NCBI GenBank assembly: GCA_036925085.1
Contig: JAUPFP010000006.1
Span: 6,897,984 to 6,961,983, forward strand
Length of the DNA stretch: 64,000 nucleotides
Source of the DNA: Brachycybe producta
Lineage: Eukaryota; Arthropoda; Diplopoda; Playtdesmida; Andrognathidae
Reading direction: 5' to 3'
Positions 46,482 to 57,232 of this stretch are shown here, piece after piece. Below the pieces are notes generated by a model. It saw only the letters and a program-made list of their open reading frames with translations, made no database searches and was not told the DNA's origin. The position numbers were made by a program, and so were the translations under genes. Position 1 is the stretch's first letter. Each line of letters begins with the position of its first letter.

Positions 46482-46645
46482 TACATTAGAACGTCGATAA
46501 TCGGAATCAATGTCGGACATAAGTTCCGATAATCAAAAATTCATATAATCGAACTCCCATTAAAAAAGTGGAGAAAAGTAAGAAAAAACCAATTGCAATG
46601 AACTTTTTTTAAAAAATTAGTTCCGATAATCAACGCTTTACTGTA
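46482..46645. mobile_element. Tigger/pogo-like MITE
   Basis: Ends TACATTAGAACGTCGATAA and TTCCGATAATCAACGC...ACTGTA form a ~24-bp inverted repeat with TA at both outer edges. Interior is A-rich. Confidence 0.75.
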
Positions 46646-46779
46646 ATTTCAAAATAAAATATTTTGTGACAGTTTCAAAATTACTTAAATTTTAATTTTC
46701 GTTTTAGTGAAAAATAAGTTTTCAGAATGTTATGAGAATCTTTTCTTTAGAAAATATCGTCATCAAAATACTTTTAAGA

Positions 46780-46950
46780 AGGAGTTTTAAAGTGAATAAA
46801 CATTCCTCAAATTCTTCATTATTCCGTCTTTCAGACCTTCGGAAATGAAGAGAAAATAGAAAATGGTTTAGTAACTAGAAGGGTTGCACAGCCATTTAAG
46901 GCTGTTTTCATGTTGATATCTTTCAAAATAAACCTTTTTTATAGATATAC
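46780..46950. repeat. Abundant palindrome family (P), left half
   Basis: gtttagtaactagaagggtt, gttttcatgttgatatcttt; breaks off exactly where the decayed exon copy begins. Confidence 0.65.
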
Positions 46951-46959
46951 CTCGAGAAA

Positions 46960-47035
46960 TGCCTCGACCTGTGGCAGTTATATCGTTGTATGCGAATTAG
47001 TTACCAGTTTGGTGAACATCCATATTTGTAAGTTA
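46960..47035 (-). pseudogene. Decayed copy of part of the 16.9-kb exon-like segment
   Basis: Minus strand reads caaatatggatgttcacc then aaactggtaact, matching caaatatggaagttcacc then gaactggtaact at 16.9 kb, and a further aactgcc...cgaggcat block. A 4-base length difference and in-frame stops rule out function. Confidence 0.6.
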
Positions 47036-47172
47036 TCAAAGTTTGTAGAATAATTGAAACATTCTTTTACAATGGAATTTACTTCCAGATGAGGTTGTTC
47101 ATTGAGAACGTTTTGATTTATGGAATTTATATAGGAGGTGCTATTTGACCAAGGCATACTACTTACTACACA

Positions 47173-47462
47173 CTAAAGCTGGGTTTACATTAGGCCGAGC
47201 ACAAATTAAGAGACCCAAATGAGTGAGCAACCAGCAACCGAATCATGATCACATGATTATCAAGTGGTTGCTGGGCACACAATAGTTGCTTTGTTCCCTC
47301 TGCTCATCATACTGAGCAGAGGCAACAACAGCCATTCACTCACTACTGTTGCCAACTACTAATTTCGTACCTCCAAATATAGTAGTGGCACTAGTGTACT
47401 GTCATTACAAACAGTTGCTGGTTGCAAATTTGCATTGTTGCCTAATTTACACCTGGCCTAAG
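47173..47462. mobile_element. CTAAAGC-ended inverted-repeat element
   Basis: Ends ctaaagctgggtttacatta and gcctaatttacacctggcc, 17 of 23 complementary. Interior has repeated gttgctgg / ccagcaac and ctctgctcatc / gagcagag inverted motifs. Confidence 0.6.
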
Positions 47463-47480
47463 TCAGGTGAGTTAATCAAC

Positions 47481-48256
47481 TGTAACCTCCCGCCGGACCG
47501 TTACAATACGCGGTAAACAAAAACTTCAAAAACGTTCCCACTTACCGGCCACAGAGCTCCGACGACGGGGACAAGACCGTACCCACAGCCGCCTCTCCCA
47601 CGGTGCACCCCTCGGGTGGTGCCGGCGCGGAGCTTCCCTCGACGGTAACACGCCGCCTCGTCGAGAATATTGCAGTGAAACAGGAGTTTCACCGCGAGCC
47701 GACACGATTTACCGGCCGAAAAAGGTCGGAACGGACGGTGGAGTTTCCCCAAATCAGAAACCCATCCTCCCGCGGTAAACCCCCAAGAAAACACACGGAC
47801 ACAAGCAAGTGATGATTAAAAAGTATTTTAATTACACTTACGACGATTGATGATGACAGTGATGCTTATATTTACAGAGCTTGGCTGGGTAACTTCACCC
47901 AGCCAAGGAAGTTATACAAAACAAAAGGCCACAAGGCCAAAGGCACAGCAAAGATCCAAAACGCCGGACAGTGGAGGTCACCCAGACCTCCACCCACAGG
48001 TCTAGTCTCCAGAGCTGCCCACAACACACTGCCCAGATCCTGTGGTTGACTAGGCCACAGGAAACCTCCAGGCAACTCCACCTGGAGGGGACAGAGGTCA
48101 CATCTGACCTCTCACCCATAGACTTCATGGTGAGAGATCTGCTGGCACCAAAATGGCGTCCATCCCAACAGCCTACTGTAGCTGTCAGGCAGACCACCAT
48201 AGGGAAATTCGTCTGCTCACTCAAAATTTAAAAATTGAGCAGACCAGGTTGCCACA
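47481..48256 (-). mobile_element. Probable solo LTR (776 bp) with 4-bp duplication caac
   Basis: Flanked by caac at 47477-47480 and 48257-48260. Plus-strand ends are TGTAACCTCC and GTTGCCACA; the first eleven bases resemble those of the 58767 LTR (TGTAACATCCC). The low-coordinate third (47490-47800) is GC/CpG-rich; the high-coordinate half is a series of hairpins. No internal retroelement coding flanks it. Orientation minus is inferred from the end similarity. A strong gtaagt donor-like site at about 47548 lies within it. Confidence 0.55.
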
Positions 48257-48380
48257 CAACTGAATGGTGTCAAGTCCGAGTTGAAACAGGTCTAACTTTC
48301 ACTTTTAATCACTGTGTTTGATAATGGCGACAAGTAACTGGTCACAGAAAAAAATTGGCTAAATTTGTTAGTTTCAGTGC

Positions 48381-48562
48381 AAAGCCCAGGTTACACTTGT
48401 GAACTAGACGATTTTAAAATCCTCCAAAACTCCTCCAGCCTAGACTGACCCTTATGTCATGTTAACAGATATAAAAAGAAAACTGAACATTCTGCCTGGA
48501 GTTTGTTGGAGGCTATTATAAACGTCACACAACGTTTACAGTGACTAGTAACCTGGGCTTTA
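48381..48562. mobile_element. AAAGCCCAGGTTAC-ended element
   Basis: Ends AAAGCCCAGGTTACACTTG and AGTAACCTGGGCTTT are complementary over 15 bp. Inner arms include cctccaaaactcctccag / ctggagtttgttggagg. agtg lies on both sides. Confidence 0.7.
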
Positions 48563-49439
48563 GTGTTCTCAGATGAAACGTGTAAACATGTAAATGTTCA
48601 TGTCAAAGGAATTCAAATGAGTGAATCAGCTCACATGAACTAATGTAATCCCAGTTTAATGCTGCCATTCAACTCAAATATTATATTTGCATGAGGCATT
48701 GTTATAGCAGGTGATAGAGGTTTATTTTGACAATGCATTTCTATGGTGTTTTTGGATTAAACAGTCCTAGAGTTCCACTCTGCCTCAGGCTTATATCTGG
48801 GCTGCTTGCTGAGTAAATTATTCAAATTCAAAAATGGATCGGCGCCTCATACTTCCACGTTCGTTGAATCATTTGGAATGATCATTTTCACACATTACGA
48901 ACATCGTGTGCCCTCACCCTTCCTCGTTCGCATTCGTGATCATAATGTGTTTTACCCACTTTCAATTTTTTTTTCAGTAAATATTATAAAAATGGTCTCC
49001 ATATTTGTATCTCTCATGAGTCATGACTTCATACGGATCCCAATTTTCCCAAACCTTTAAAAACAAATCTACTTTCCACTTGTTAGATCATTTAATTAAA
49101 GCGAAAAAAGCTGAGTAAAGAAATTTCGAATTGGTCCAGTGAAGTTCTCCAAAAATAGTTACTTGTATTAAAAATTCAAACGAAAAAATATCGAGGATAA
49201 TTTGTCAAAATTTACTTTTAAGATTTTTTTGTCTGTTACAAAAAAAAAAATGTTAAAATAGAAAAGTTTCCTGCTTTTTTGTTTATCTTCAGTGGAAGTC
49301 ACTTCTTTGCTTTTTTTTAATAATAATTATCCTTTTCCTGACATTTTTCAAACTCTTGTCTTACATAATTCCTTAAGCTGATTTTGAAGTGTAAACGCCC
49401 CTCGTAATCTGGTTATTCTGTCTTTCAGAAACAAAATTA

Positions 49440-49830
49440 AAGCGAACTTTGAAAAAGTGTCATAGAAACTAGAAGACTTAAGGGTATTTTTTCACATTGA
49501 CATTTTTTCGAAATATACTTTTTATGTAGGTTTCAAAATGACCTCCAACTGTAAGCAGACAATATTTATTTTTTCATTTTCGTCTATAAAAAGTTTATTT
49601 TGAAAGATTATCAACACGAATATATCCATAAGTACGGAAACCCTGTTGAGAACATGAAATATTTTTTTTGTATCTCGTCATCATGTCCCTAACAGGGCTC
49701 CGTACATAAGTGATTGAGCTAACCTTCTAGTTTTTAAAACACTTTCTGTTTTATTTTAATTTTATTTCTGAAAGACAAATATAATCAGATTTCGAAAATC
49801 AGCTGTTTATAAAACAGGCATTTAGAAATC
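49440..49830. repeat. Abundant palindrome family (P), copy interrupted by two MITEs
   Basis: Left half gtcatagaaactagaagact; right half attttgaaagattatcaaca, then the 72-bp TACGG element, then tgattgagctaaccttctag, then the 49814 MITE in the tail. Confidence 0.8.
49633..49704. mobile_element. 72-bp TACGG-ended element with exact 6-bp duplication
   Basis: Ends TACGGAAACCCTGTTGAG and CTAACAGGGCTCCGTA; cataag at 49627-49632 and 49705-49710. Same termini and duplication size as 4753-5080, so the same family. Inserted within the abundant palindrome. Confidence 0.85.
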
Positions 49831-50018
49831 GGGGCGAACACAAGTTGGCTCCGCCCTTTTCATTTCGAACGCAACTTCTAATTGTTTGGTTATGTAGTCT
49901 GACGTCACATGCTCCGCCCTTTTCGACGTCGTACCACACAACAACCCAATTAGAAGTTGCCGGTCCTCATAAAAAGGGCGGAGCCAACTTGTGTTCGTCC
50001 CGATTTCTAAATGCCTGT
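49814..50018. mobile_element. ACAGGC MITE with exact 9-bp duplication, nested in the abundant palindrome
   Basis: Ends ACAGGCATTTAG and CTAAATGCCTGT; gtttataaa at 49805-49813 and 50019-50027. It interrupts the phrase cagctgttTATAAAccatctt seen uninterrupted in other copies of the palindrome family. Confidence 0.9.
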
Positions 50019-50086
50019 GTTTATAAACCCATCTTAAAAAGGGAGATAAACCCATCTTAAAAAGGGAGACCCCCCCCCCCCCCCCA

Positions 50087-51486
50087 CTCACACACAAAAA
50101 AAAGACTTCTCATTTTATCTTCCATCTCACCTTATAGCCAAAAGCAAAACTAATTTAATATTTGGGTCCCATTCTTTATTAATTATTATTGCTAATGGCT
50201 GTAGTAGGTTATAATCTGAATTATAACCTTTTTTTACTGCGAATTGGATGCCGCATTTATTATTAAATATTGTGCCCCACTTTATAATATAATTGTAGGA
50301 AATATTGATTTGTATCGGAGGTTAATAATGCTGGCCACTAGGTCAATTTATATATGGATATTTATTTCAAACAATATATCACCTACTTAATAATGTATAA
50401 TGCATTATATTATGCATTATGCAAAATAGTTACATTTTTATTTAAGCCAAAATTCAATAATTAAACCTGGCATTTGAAATTCATCCTTCATGGACTGTCT
50501 TTTTTTTGGGGGAGCAAGTCGAAGACCTTTGGTGCATGGTGAGGCTATTTTCTATGATTACAAAGTTGTAATCATTGAAAATAGCCTCAAACATAACATA
50601 GTCGTTTCAAATATAATTGCAGATCATATACATGTGCAACGTATGGCCCCCCGCCCTGATTTTATCCGAGGCCCATGAGAACTTTTCCAAATTTCACAGT
50701 TGTTTAAAGCACAGATTTAATTAACTGATTTAAATCAATAAAACAAGCTTTTTACCAAATGTTGCAGTGAGAAAAAAAAACAATTTGACTTTTTGTATTA
50801 TTCTTCTAAAAAAAAAAGGGCTTATAATATCTACCTAAAGTATTAACTGTAGGGGGGCCCAAACCATCTGGTCCATGACCCTTGTTTTAAATGTAACTGC
50901 AAAAGGGTTGATGAACACTCTTGCTTCTATGGGTGTTTCAAATGTAGGCCTAATTAATCAGGTGGCTAAATTTAAAATTCAGGAGAAAGTCAACAGAGGT
51001 TAGTTGTTGATCTCAATCTTCTTTTATTTGTGCGTAAACACACAAAAACCGGATATTTATTCAATTTCAAACACACATAATAATTGTGTGGTTATCTGGA
51101 TTAAGTGTTATCATAAAACACGTTTACCTACAGTAATAAAATTTACATTTTAGATCCATTTTAGTCATGATGATCACGATGATGAAGAAAAACGAGCCAC
51201 CAAAAAAAGCGTCATAATTGAGTCCAACTGTCTTAATCTCAATCATAAAATAATTCAAGTTTAAAACCAACTTCAAAATCTTAAATAATCCTAATTAAAT
51301 ATTTTAAAATCAGCACAATTTCTTCTTGGCTGTCAGATGATCACTAAGACATGCCAGGGACCCGAAAAACCAACTAAACAGTTAAAAACACAGGGGCCCA
51401 TATGTAGCCCAAATTATAAACTTGGCACTTCAAGAACCGTTTGGTTCCTAATTTATTCTGGGTTAGAATCTGATTGCAGGGTTTCA
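50087..51486. other. No supported gene
   Basis: AT-rich with the 50541 hairpin and scattered A-runs; no coding support. Confidence 0.5.
50541..50588. repeat. 48-bp hairpin, 23-bp arms, 2-nt centre
   Basis: gaggctattttctatgatta... against ...aatcattgaaaatagcctc with a single mismatch. Confidence 0.85.
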
Positions 51487-51990
51487 ATACAGTAATACCT
51501 AGTACACACCTGATAATTTAAATGCAATTAAACAATAAACGTGTTCTACGTGTTCTGTGTATCATATTTGGACACGGAACGATGCTACGCTAGCTGTACC
51601 CATTGATACTCATCGGGGATACGATACGCAGAAACGCAACAAGTGAATACCCGGATTAAGACGCGCAACAAGTGGATACCCACCCTTATACATAGTGCAC
51701 GCCTGATAATTTCAATGAATTGAAGTGTTCTACAGAGCCCTGTGAAGGACAAACAAACAATATGTCGAATTCAATTTATTCAGTTAATAATCTGAAAATA
51801 TTGAGTTAATCCTTAAATATAATTAGATAAACTATTGACATTAAAATATTGATTTCGTATTTCAATTTAAAATATAAATAATAAAAGTCAATTTTTATTT
51901 GGTGTTCCATGTCCTTAACTGGATTCCGTATAATTCACCTAAACACATTTAATTTGAATTCATTTAACTCATGTGTGTAGAAGGTATTAG
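51487..51990. mobile_element. TACCTNGTACACAC MITE, copy 3 with internal insert
   Basis: Ends ACCTAGTACACACCTGATAA and CATGTGTGTAGAAGGTATT. Compared with the 6.2-6.9 kb copies it carries about 150 extra bases near 51555-51700 with a direct repeat (caacaagtgaataccc / caacaagtggataccc). Confidence 0.75.
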
Positions 51991-52048
51991 AATCGCAACG
52001 CCACGTATCAATTGTCTCTGCAAACGCCATAAATATACATAGCACTTA

Positions 52049-52140
52049 ATGGCATTCGACTTACGTGGTTTTTCGACTTACACGAAAAGCTTTTTGGAAC
52101 GAATTAACCGCGCAAAATTGAGGACTTACTCTTATTGTAT
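52049..52140. mobile_element. Tigger-like fragment
   Basis: Reads gcattcgacttacgtgg, ttcgacttacacgaaaag, then ctttttggaacgaattaacc, the characteristic terminal half of Tigger-type elements. The long ORF over it is incidental. Confidence 0.55.
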
Positions 52141-52214
52141 AATTAAACTCGTGTACAAGGGTACATATTTAAAACAGGGGTTTTCTATGTTAGAACATCC
52201 TCGGGGATGCAATC

Positions 52215-52525
52215 GAGAAAACAGAAATGTAGCATCCAGAAACAACAGAGAGGTCTGTAAAGCAAAACGTCTCCGGAAACGATTCTAGCTCCACCTACTC
52301 TTCTTCTCAAGAAAGCAATCATCTATCTAGTCCACATATACTTGCTTCCTCGAGTAGACATGTTGGTACCATGTCCTCCTCATTATTATGCATATTCTAA
52401 GGCATCACAAATGAGATGACGATGGCAAAATCAAGCACATCCGGAAATTTCTTTTCTGTTAACGAAATTTCTACTACAGAATTTCCGAAAGTTATACTTT
52501 TTTTTAGAATTAGTGCCTAAGCTAC
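52215..52525. repeat. Dispersed repeat shared with 54088-54530
   Basis: aaatgtagcatccagaaac, tcttctcaagaaagcaatca, cttgcttcctcgagtagac, aagcacatccggaaatttct occur in the same order in both copies. Confidence 0.6.
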
Positions 52526-52590
52526 ACATGAAGTTGTTCATTGAAGTGAGACTATCTTTTGTTTTAATAAACTACTTTATTACTAGGAAT

Positions 52591-52885
52591 CGGATTTTTA
52601 TGCAATATCAAGCACATGTTTCTCAATCAGTGGCGCAAGAGAGCCCTTCAATATCAACCAACAATTATGCATTTTTTTTCTGATCAAAAACACTGTTTAG
52701 AGGCTAGAACTCTAGTTGACAACTGATAGTAACAAAACATCTAGCCTCTAACCAGCCTTTTTGATTAAAAAAAAGCATTATTGATTTATTGCAGTTGCTC
52801 TAATGATGACGATGATTACTTCACAATTGGCAATTGGACTTGGCACTTGAAAAACATTTGCTTGATATTTTGCATAAAAAACCGA
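52591..52885. mobile_element. CGGATTTTTATGCA element, copy 3
   Basis: Starts cggatttttatgcaatatca, ends gatattttgcataaaaaacc; inner arms agaggctagaactctag / acatctagcctctaacc. Confidence 0.75.
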
Positions 52886-52999
52886 GCTCTATTTATTACC
52901 ACATCACTTAAAAATTACACCTTTTTCCACCTTTTTTTAAGAAGGATGTTTAAAAGTAAACAATTCAAAGAATAAATACAATTGATAAAGAAAACAGAA

Positions 53000-53235
53000 A
53001 GTTAGTTGAAAAACAATAGTAAATTAATGAGCTAAAAGGTATTTTTCACAATGGTGATGAAGATGATATCCTTGAAAACAAACATTTTATGGAAAGCTTA
53101 AAAAAACGCGTTAGTTTTTATTTATTTTTTGTTCAAACTTTTCATAAAAAGTTTATTTTCAAAGATATCATCATGAAAATTCCAGTATCACATTACTATT
53201 CTAGTTTCTAAACACACATTCAACTTGTTCTGAAA
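53000..53235. repeat. Abundant palindrome family (P), diverged copy
   Basis: agatgatatccttgaaaaca on the left, ttattttcaaagatatcatc and actattctagtttctaaac on the right. Confidence 0.6.
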
Positions 53236-53299
53236 TAAAAAAGTTGCTTCTCAAAAGATAAAATGTTACAAATTTTTTTAATATTTGTTAACTTGTGAC

Positions 53300-53372
53300 C
53301 TCTCTCTCTCTCTGTTTCTTTCTCTCTCTTCGTCTATTTTTCTTTCTCTCTCTCTCTCTCTCCATCTCTCTC
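53300..53372. repeat. (TC)n-rich tract
   Basis: ctctctctctctct blocks separated by ttct and tcca variants. Confidence 0.9.
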
Positions 53373-54087
53373 CATCAAATGCTTTTCTATTCAACTCCAC
53401 ATGTGTGTTATCTCTTAAAATTTCACCTTATAATTAGGCATTATGTATGCCACTCACCACACAAAAACAGTGATAAAACGATAAAAAAAACACCTTAGTG
53501 TGTCTTGTCATTTTCCATCTTTTTCAGCCAGTTTCAGCTGGATTGAACCTGGTTAAATAAATAAATCATTTTTTCCCCGTTGTTTATGTTACCAGTCAAA
53601 AGTTAGAAAATCAGTCAATCCGCAAATTCACTAAGTGAATTTTTGAGAAACCACAAATTAGGATATAAATCTCAACATCAACTATAGCATTTTAGACAAA
53701 TTTACAGAATTTCCAAAAATAAAAATTTGGATACAGTACTTCCTCAAGCAAACATGAACATGAAGGCTTGCGGCAGAAGGACGGCAGTTAAAAATGCAAC
53801 ATGCAAAATGCATTGTCAAAACCAGAAAAATAGAAAAAACAACAAAAACTCCAATAATTTGTGTCGTGTCCTTTGTGCAGTTGACTGTCTAAAAAAATCT
53901 ATGAAATTTCCAAGTGAACTTAGGGCCACCCCCCCCCCCCCCCTCCGTCTATTCACTATCAAAGGCGGTGGCCACGTTTCTTCTATTTTTAACCAGTTGA
54001 AATTTTCAGAAAGTACAAATTTTCGCGCCAGTGGAAACAAGGCCTTAAGGTGCATTCGGAAACAACATAAAAAGCTATTCTGTACTT

Positions 54088-54530
54088 AAAACAGAAAAGT
54101 AGCATCCAGAAATGACATGTGGGGTAGAGATTACATATCGATACTTTACTCATAAGAGCCATCCGAAGAAGCGCATCGATGGCAAATATCGATACCAGTA
54201 TTGTATCGATACTTTTTCTGCATTCCTACATGTGCGCAGAGCACCCATCTGTAAAAAAAACGTGTCAGGAAACCATGCTAGGTTCACCTACCCTTCTCAA
54301 GAAAACAAGCATCTATCCACCATACTTGCTTGCTTTCCGGAGAAGATAAAATTAAAGTTAGAGGCTTTCAGCGTGAACATCATAATGTACAGAATGTGAA
54401 AATTTAAACGTCATGTTTGCACCAAATAGCCTCCCTTATATGAAACTTTCTATTGTCTCCTATTTGAGAAGAAAATGACAAAATAAAGCACATCCGGAAA
54501 TGCTTTTCTTGTTACAGAACTGTCTCAGGT
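54088..54530. repeat. Dispersed repeat shared with 52215-52525, containing TATCGATA cluster
   Basis: Shares the blocks of the 52.2-kb copy, and in addition carries atatcgatac, catcgatgg, aatatcgatacc and tatcgatac between 54135 and 54215. Confidence 0.6.
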
Positions 54531-55111
54531 GGATCAATCAATCACCTTTCTAGATTCTTTATAAAATAAAAAAAAGTATTCCAATGCGCCCTTTAGGTCA
54601 CAAATCACTAGACTTCCTCCAATCCTTCTCCAATTGCTTTACATTATATAAACACCACACAAGTGTTTTGAGTGATCTTTCAATCGATTCTTTATATTTT
54701 CACCGATATTGTGGTTAAACCAGGTCACTGTCAATAGACAAGAGAGAGAGAGAAATTCTTTGTTTTCTAGAACCCAATGAACTTTTGAGTAGAAACACTT
54801 CATTTTGTTTCTCTCTCTGTCTTTCAGAAAGAAGAGTTCAAATGTGGTTTTTTTTTTGTAAAACAATTGAAAATTCTAAAAAAAATTAAAAAATGTAGTT
54901 CACAACCTGACCACCCCATAACCTAAAGAGGAAGAGCGTATAATTATTTCCTCATCTTTTTATTTTCCTGAAATAATCCTTAATTATAATTATTATATAT
55001 TTCTTTTTAACCCTTTGAATACATCAGCAATTCACTCATAGAAATCTTTTTTTAAAAAAATCTTCAGCGGCGAACATACTTGACTATTTTCCTCGCAACA
55101 TTCCCCGTGCA

Positions 55112-55320
55112 AAAAATAAGTCAAATATTGCGGTGAATCATTCAGTTTCTCGCAAAAAAAAAAAACGAAAACGAAGATAAGCGTTTTCTGTAAGACGCCT
55201 TAAAGACGGTGTTGCAAGAAACCACTTTTAAGTCTTGCAAGAGTAATTATCATATTGGCAATTGCAATTAATTCAAGGACGCGTTGCAGTGAATCTTGCA
55301 CTAAATATTGCAACAATGCG
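55112..55320. repeat. Dispersed repeat shared with 31800-31985
   Basis: aaataagtcaaatattgcgg, agaaaccacttttaagtctt, attggcaattgcaattaatt, cgttgcagtgaatcttgc. Confidence 0.6.
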
Positions 55321-55359
55321 ACCTGTACTTTTGGTTCTAACATAGTTCTAGCATAGAAG

Positions 55360-55760
55360 AAAAAAAACTATTTAGAAAGTAGAAGTTGAATTTAAAAAAG
55401 TCCTGAACTTTCTTCAAATTTAAACCTTTTATAGACAATTTATTTTAACAAAATATCGTCTACTTAAAGATGTCAAACATGAAAATAATGCCATTAAGTG
55501 ATTGAACTATACCACAGGCAATTAGAAATCGGGACAAACCGAAGTTGGCTCCGCCCTTTTTATGACGAACGCAACTTCTAATTGGTTGGTTATGTAGTCT
55601 GACGTCACATGCTCCGTCCTTTTCAACGTCGAACCACACAACAAACCAATTAGAAGTTGCCGGTCGTCATAAAAAGGGCGAAACCAACTACTGTATGTCC
55701 CGATTTCTAATTGCCTGTTTGAGCTATACCCTTCTAGTTTCTAATACTTCTTCAGTCAGT
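55360..55760. repeat. Abundant palindrome family (P), copy interrupted by the 55514 MITE
   Basis: aagatgtcaaacatgaaaat and cattaagtgattgaactat before the MITE; gagctatacccttctagttt after it. Confidence 0.75.
55514..55718. mobile_element. ACAGGC MITE nested in the abundant palindrome
   Basis: Ends ACAGGCAATTAG and CTAATTGCCTGT; flanks ttgaactatacc / ttgagctatacc, a 12-bp near-match longer than the usual 9. It interrupts the family phrase aagtgattgagctaccc. Internal TGACGTCA. Confidence 0.88.
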
Positions 55761-55830
55761 AGCGTAGTTTGGTAGCGGTTTGGTTGCGCCCCTTGCTGCT
55801 TAAAACACTGCACCCCCAAAATGCGCCCTC

Positions 55831-56102
55831 CAGGGCCGTCATTTCAGTTTTTCCAGGGGGGGGGGGCAAAACTTGACCGACTTACTAATTTTTGTATATA
55901 TGCAGACCAGTGCTGCAAGACGTGTGGCATATTGCCACTTAATATAAATTAGGTTTTTATGGATTTATTTATATTTGCAAGAAATTTGAAAAAAAATATG
56001 CACAAACTCTAGTTATAACATATGTATATACTGATTGTAATGACAACTGTTTTTCAGGGGGCGGGCAAATGCCCCCCTTGCATCCCCCAAATGACGTCCC
56101 TG
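55831..56102. mobile_element. hAT-like MITE with 7-of-8 duplication
   Basis: Ends CAGGGCCGTCATTT and AAATGACGTCCCTG; gcgccctc at 55823-55830 and gctccctc at 56103-56110. It lies inside an older segment (cagtagcgtagtttgg ... gagctacgaccctg) that may itself be hAT-related. Confidence 0.75.
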
Positions 56103-56110
56103 GCTCCCTC

Positions 56111-56427
56111 CCCCCTCCAGTAGTCGCGGGAGCTGCGGGTCCCGAGCTACGACCCTGTCTTCATTTTGCACCTTTTTCTAAGGTGCAATTTACATATTTT
56201 TTAAACTATGTTTTTACCATAGTTAAAAAATAGGCAAATTGGTATATACTGTGATTAAGTTTTACTAATAACTTAATAAGCAAATAAATAGAATCATGGG
56301 TGTAAAAATTAGAACTTTCTACTTTTCTCATACATAGAAAAAAAGTCGCTAGAAAAGCGCTTAGAAACTGAACAAATAATAATAAATAAGCTTATTAAGC
56401 CACAGAGAACTCGTTTAAATGTTTTGC

Positions 56428-56465
<38 letters not shown>

Positions 56466-57232
56466 TCTCTCTTCAAACATTCTCAAACTATCTCCTGGAA
56501 ACGAATCTCTTTACATAGAGGATAACACACATCATAATTCATATGAAGGCCTACATAATCTAAAAAAAAAATTTCCCATCTTTTTGATAAGAAACGTACA
56601 AACAACGTTCACCCCGATTTCTATTTTAACCCCGGATCTACATGAAATCCCCACCACCTTTTTTCTCATTTAGCCGTTTCCGTCTCTCTTTTTTTTTTAA
56701 ATGAAATTCATAATAAAATACGAACAAGGATACTCAGGAATTCTATCCAATTATAAAATCTTCCACATATTACAATTTACAAACAAAGCATCCATTTTAA
56801 ATATAACTCGGGACAAACTCGTTTCTCTGCAGGGTTGTTACACAACACCTTATCCTGTTATCTAACTATAGTAATCAAGTCATTATTATACCAGTCACTA
56901 ACCCTTTCCCCTTTCTAACTAAAGGTGGAGTCACATTATTCAACAAATTGTAGTACGGGTTAAACATCCGCCTCCAAAAAAAAATTAAAGCAGTTCGGTT
57001 GGTCACTTTATATATTATTAAGTCTATGTATTAGGTTCGGTTAAGATTTCCAGATGTTATGCGCATGTACATGGATTAGTGAAAAAGGTCCTTTAAATGC
57101 TAGTCTCCACCACCAATAAACTCACATTACATACAAGCAGTAGTCTAGCCTCCACCTCCAAGCTGTTTGTGTCAATTGCAATGACACACACTACACTTTT
57201 CAACAAATTGTTGAGCAATCTGAATCCACCTT
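56111..57232. other. No supported gene
   Basis: AT-rich, a TA microsatellite at 56429, no recognisable ORF. Confidence 0.5.
56429..56462. repeat. (TA)n microsatellite
   Basis: Uninterrupted at repeats. Confidence 0.95.

Noticed and set aside
47547-47800. CpG-rich segment with a gtaagt donor, considered as NHE exon 1 or a promoter island
   Set aside because: None of its frames resembles an NHE N-terminus or gives the needed phase, and the segment is bounded by LTR-like ends with a 4-bp duplication.
53727-54089. 120-codon plus-strand ORF
   Set aside because: Runs through a C homopolymer and a transposon terminus (aaggccttaagg); composition is Lys/Asn-rich without a domain.
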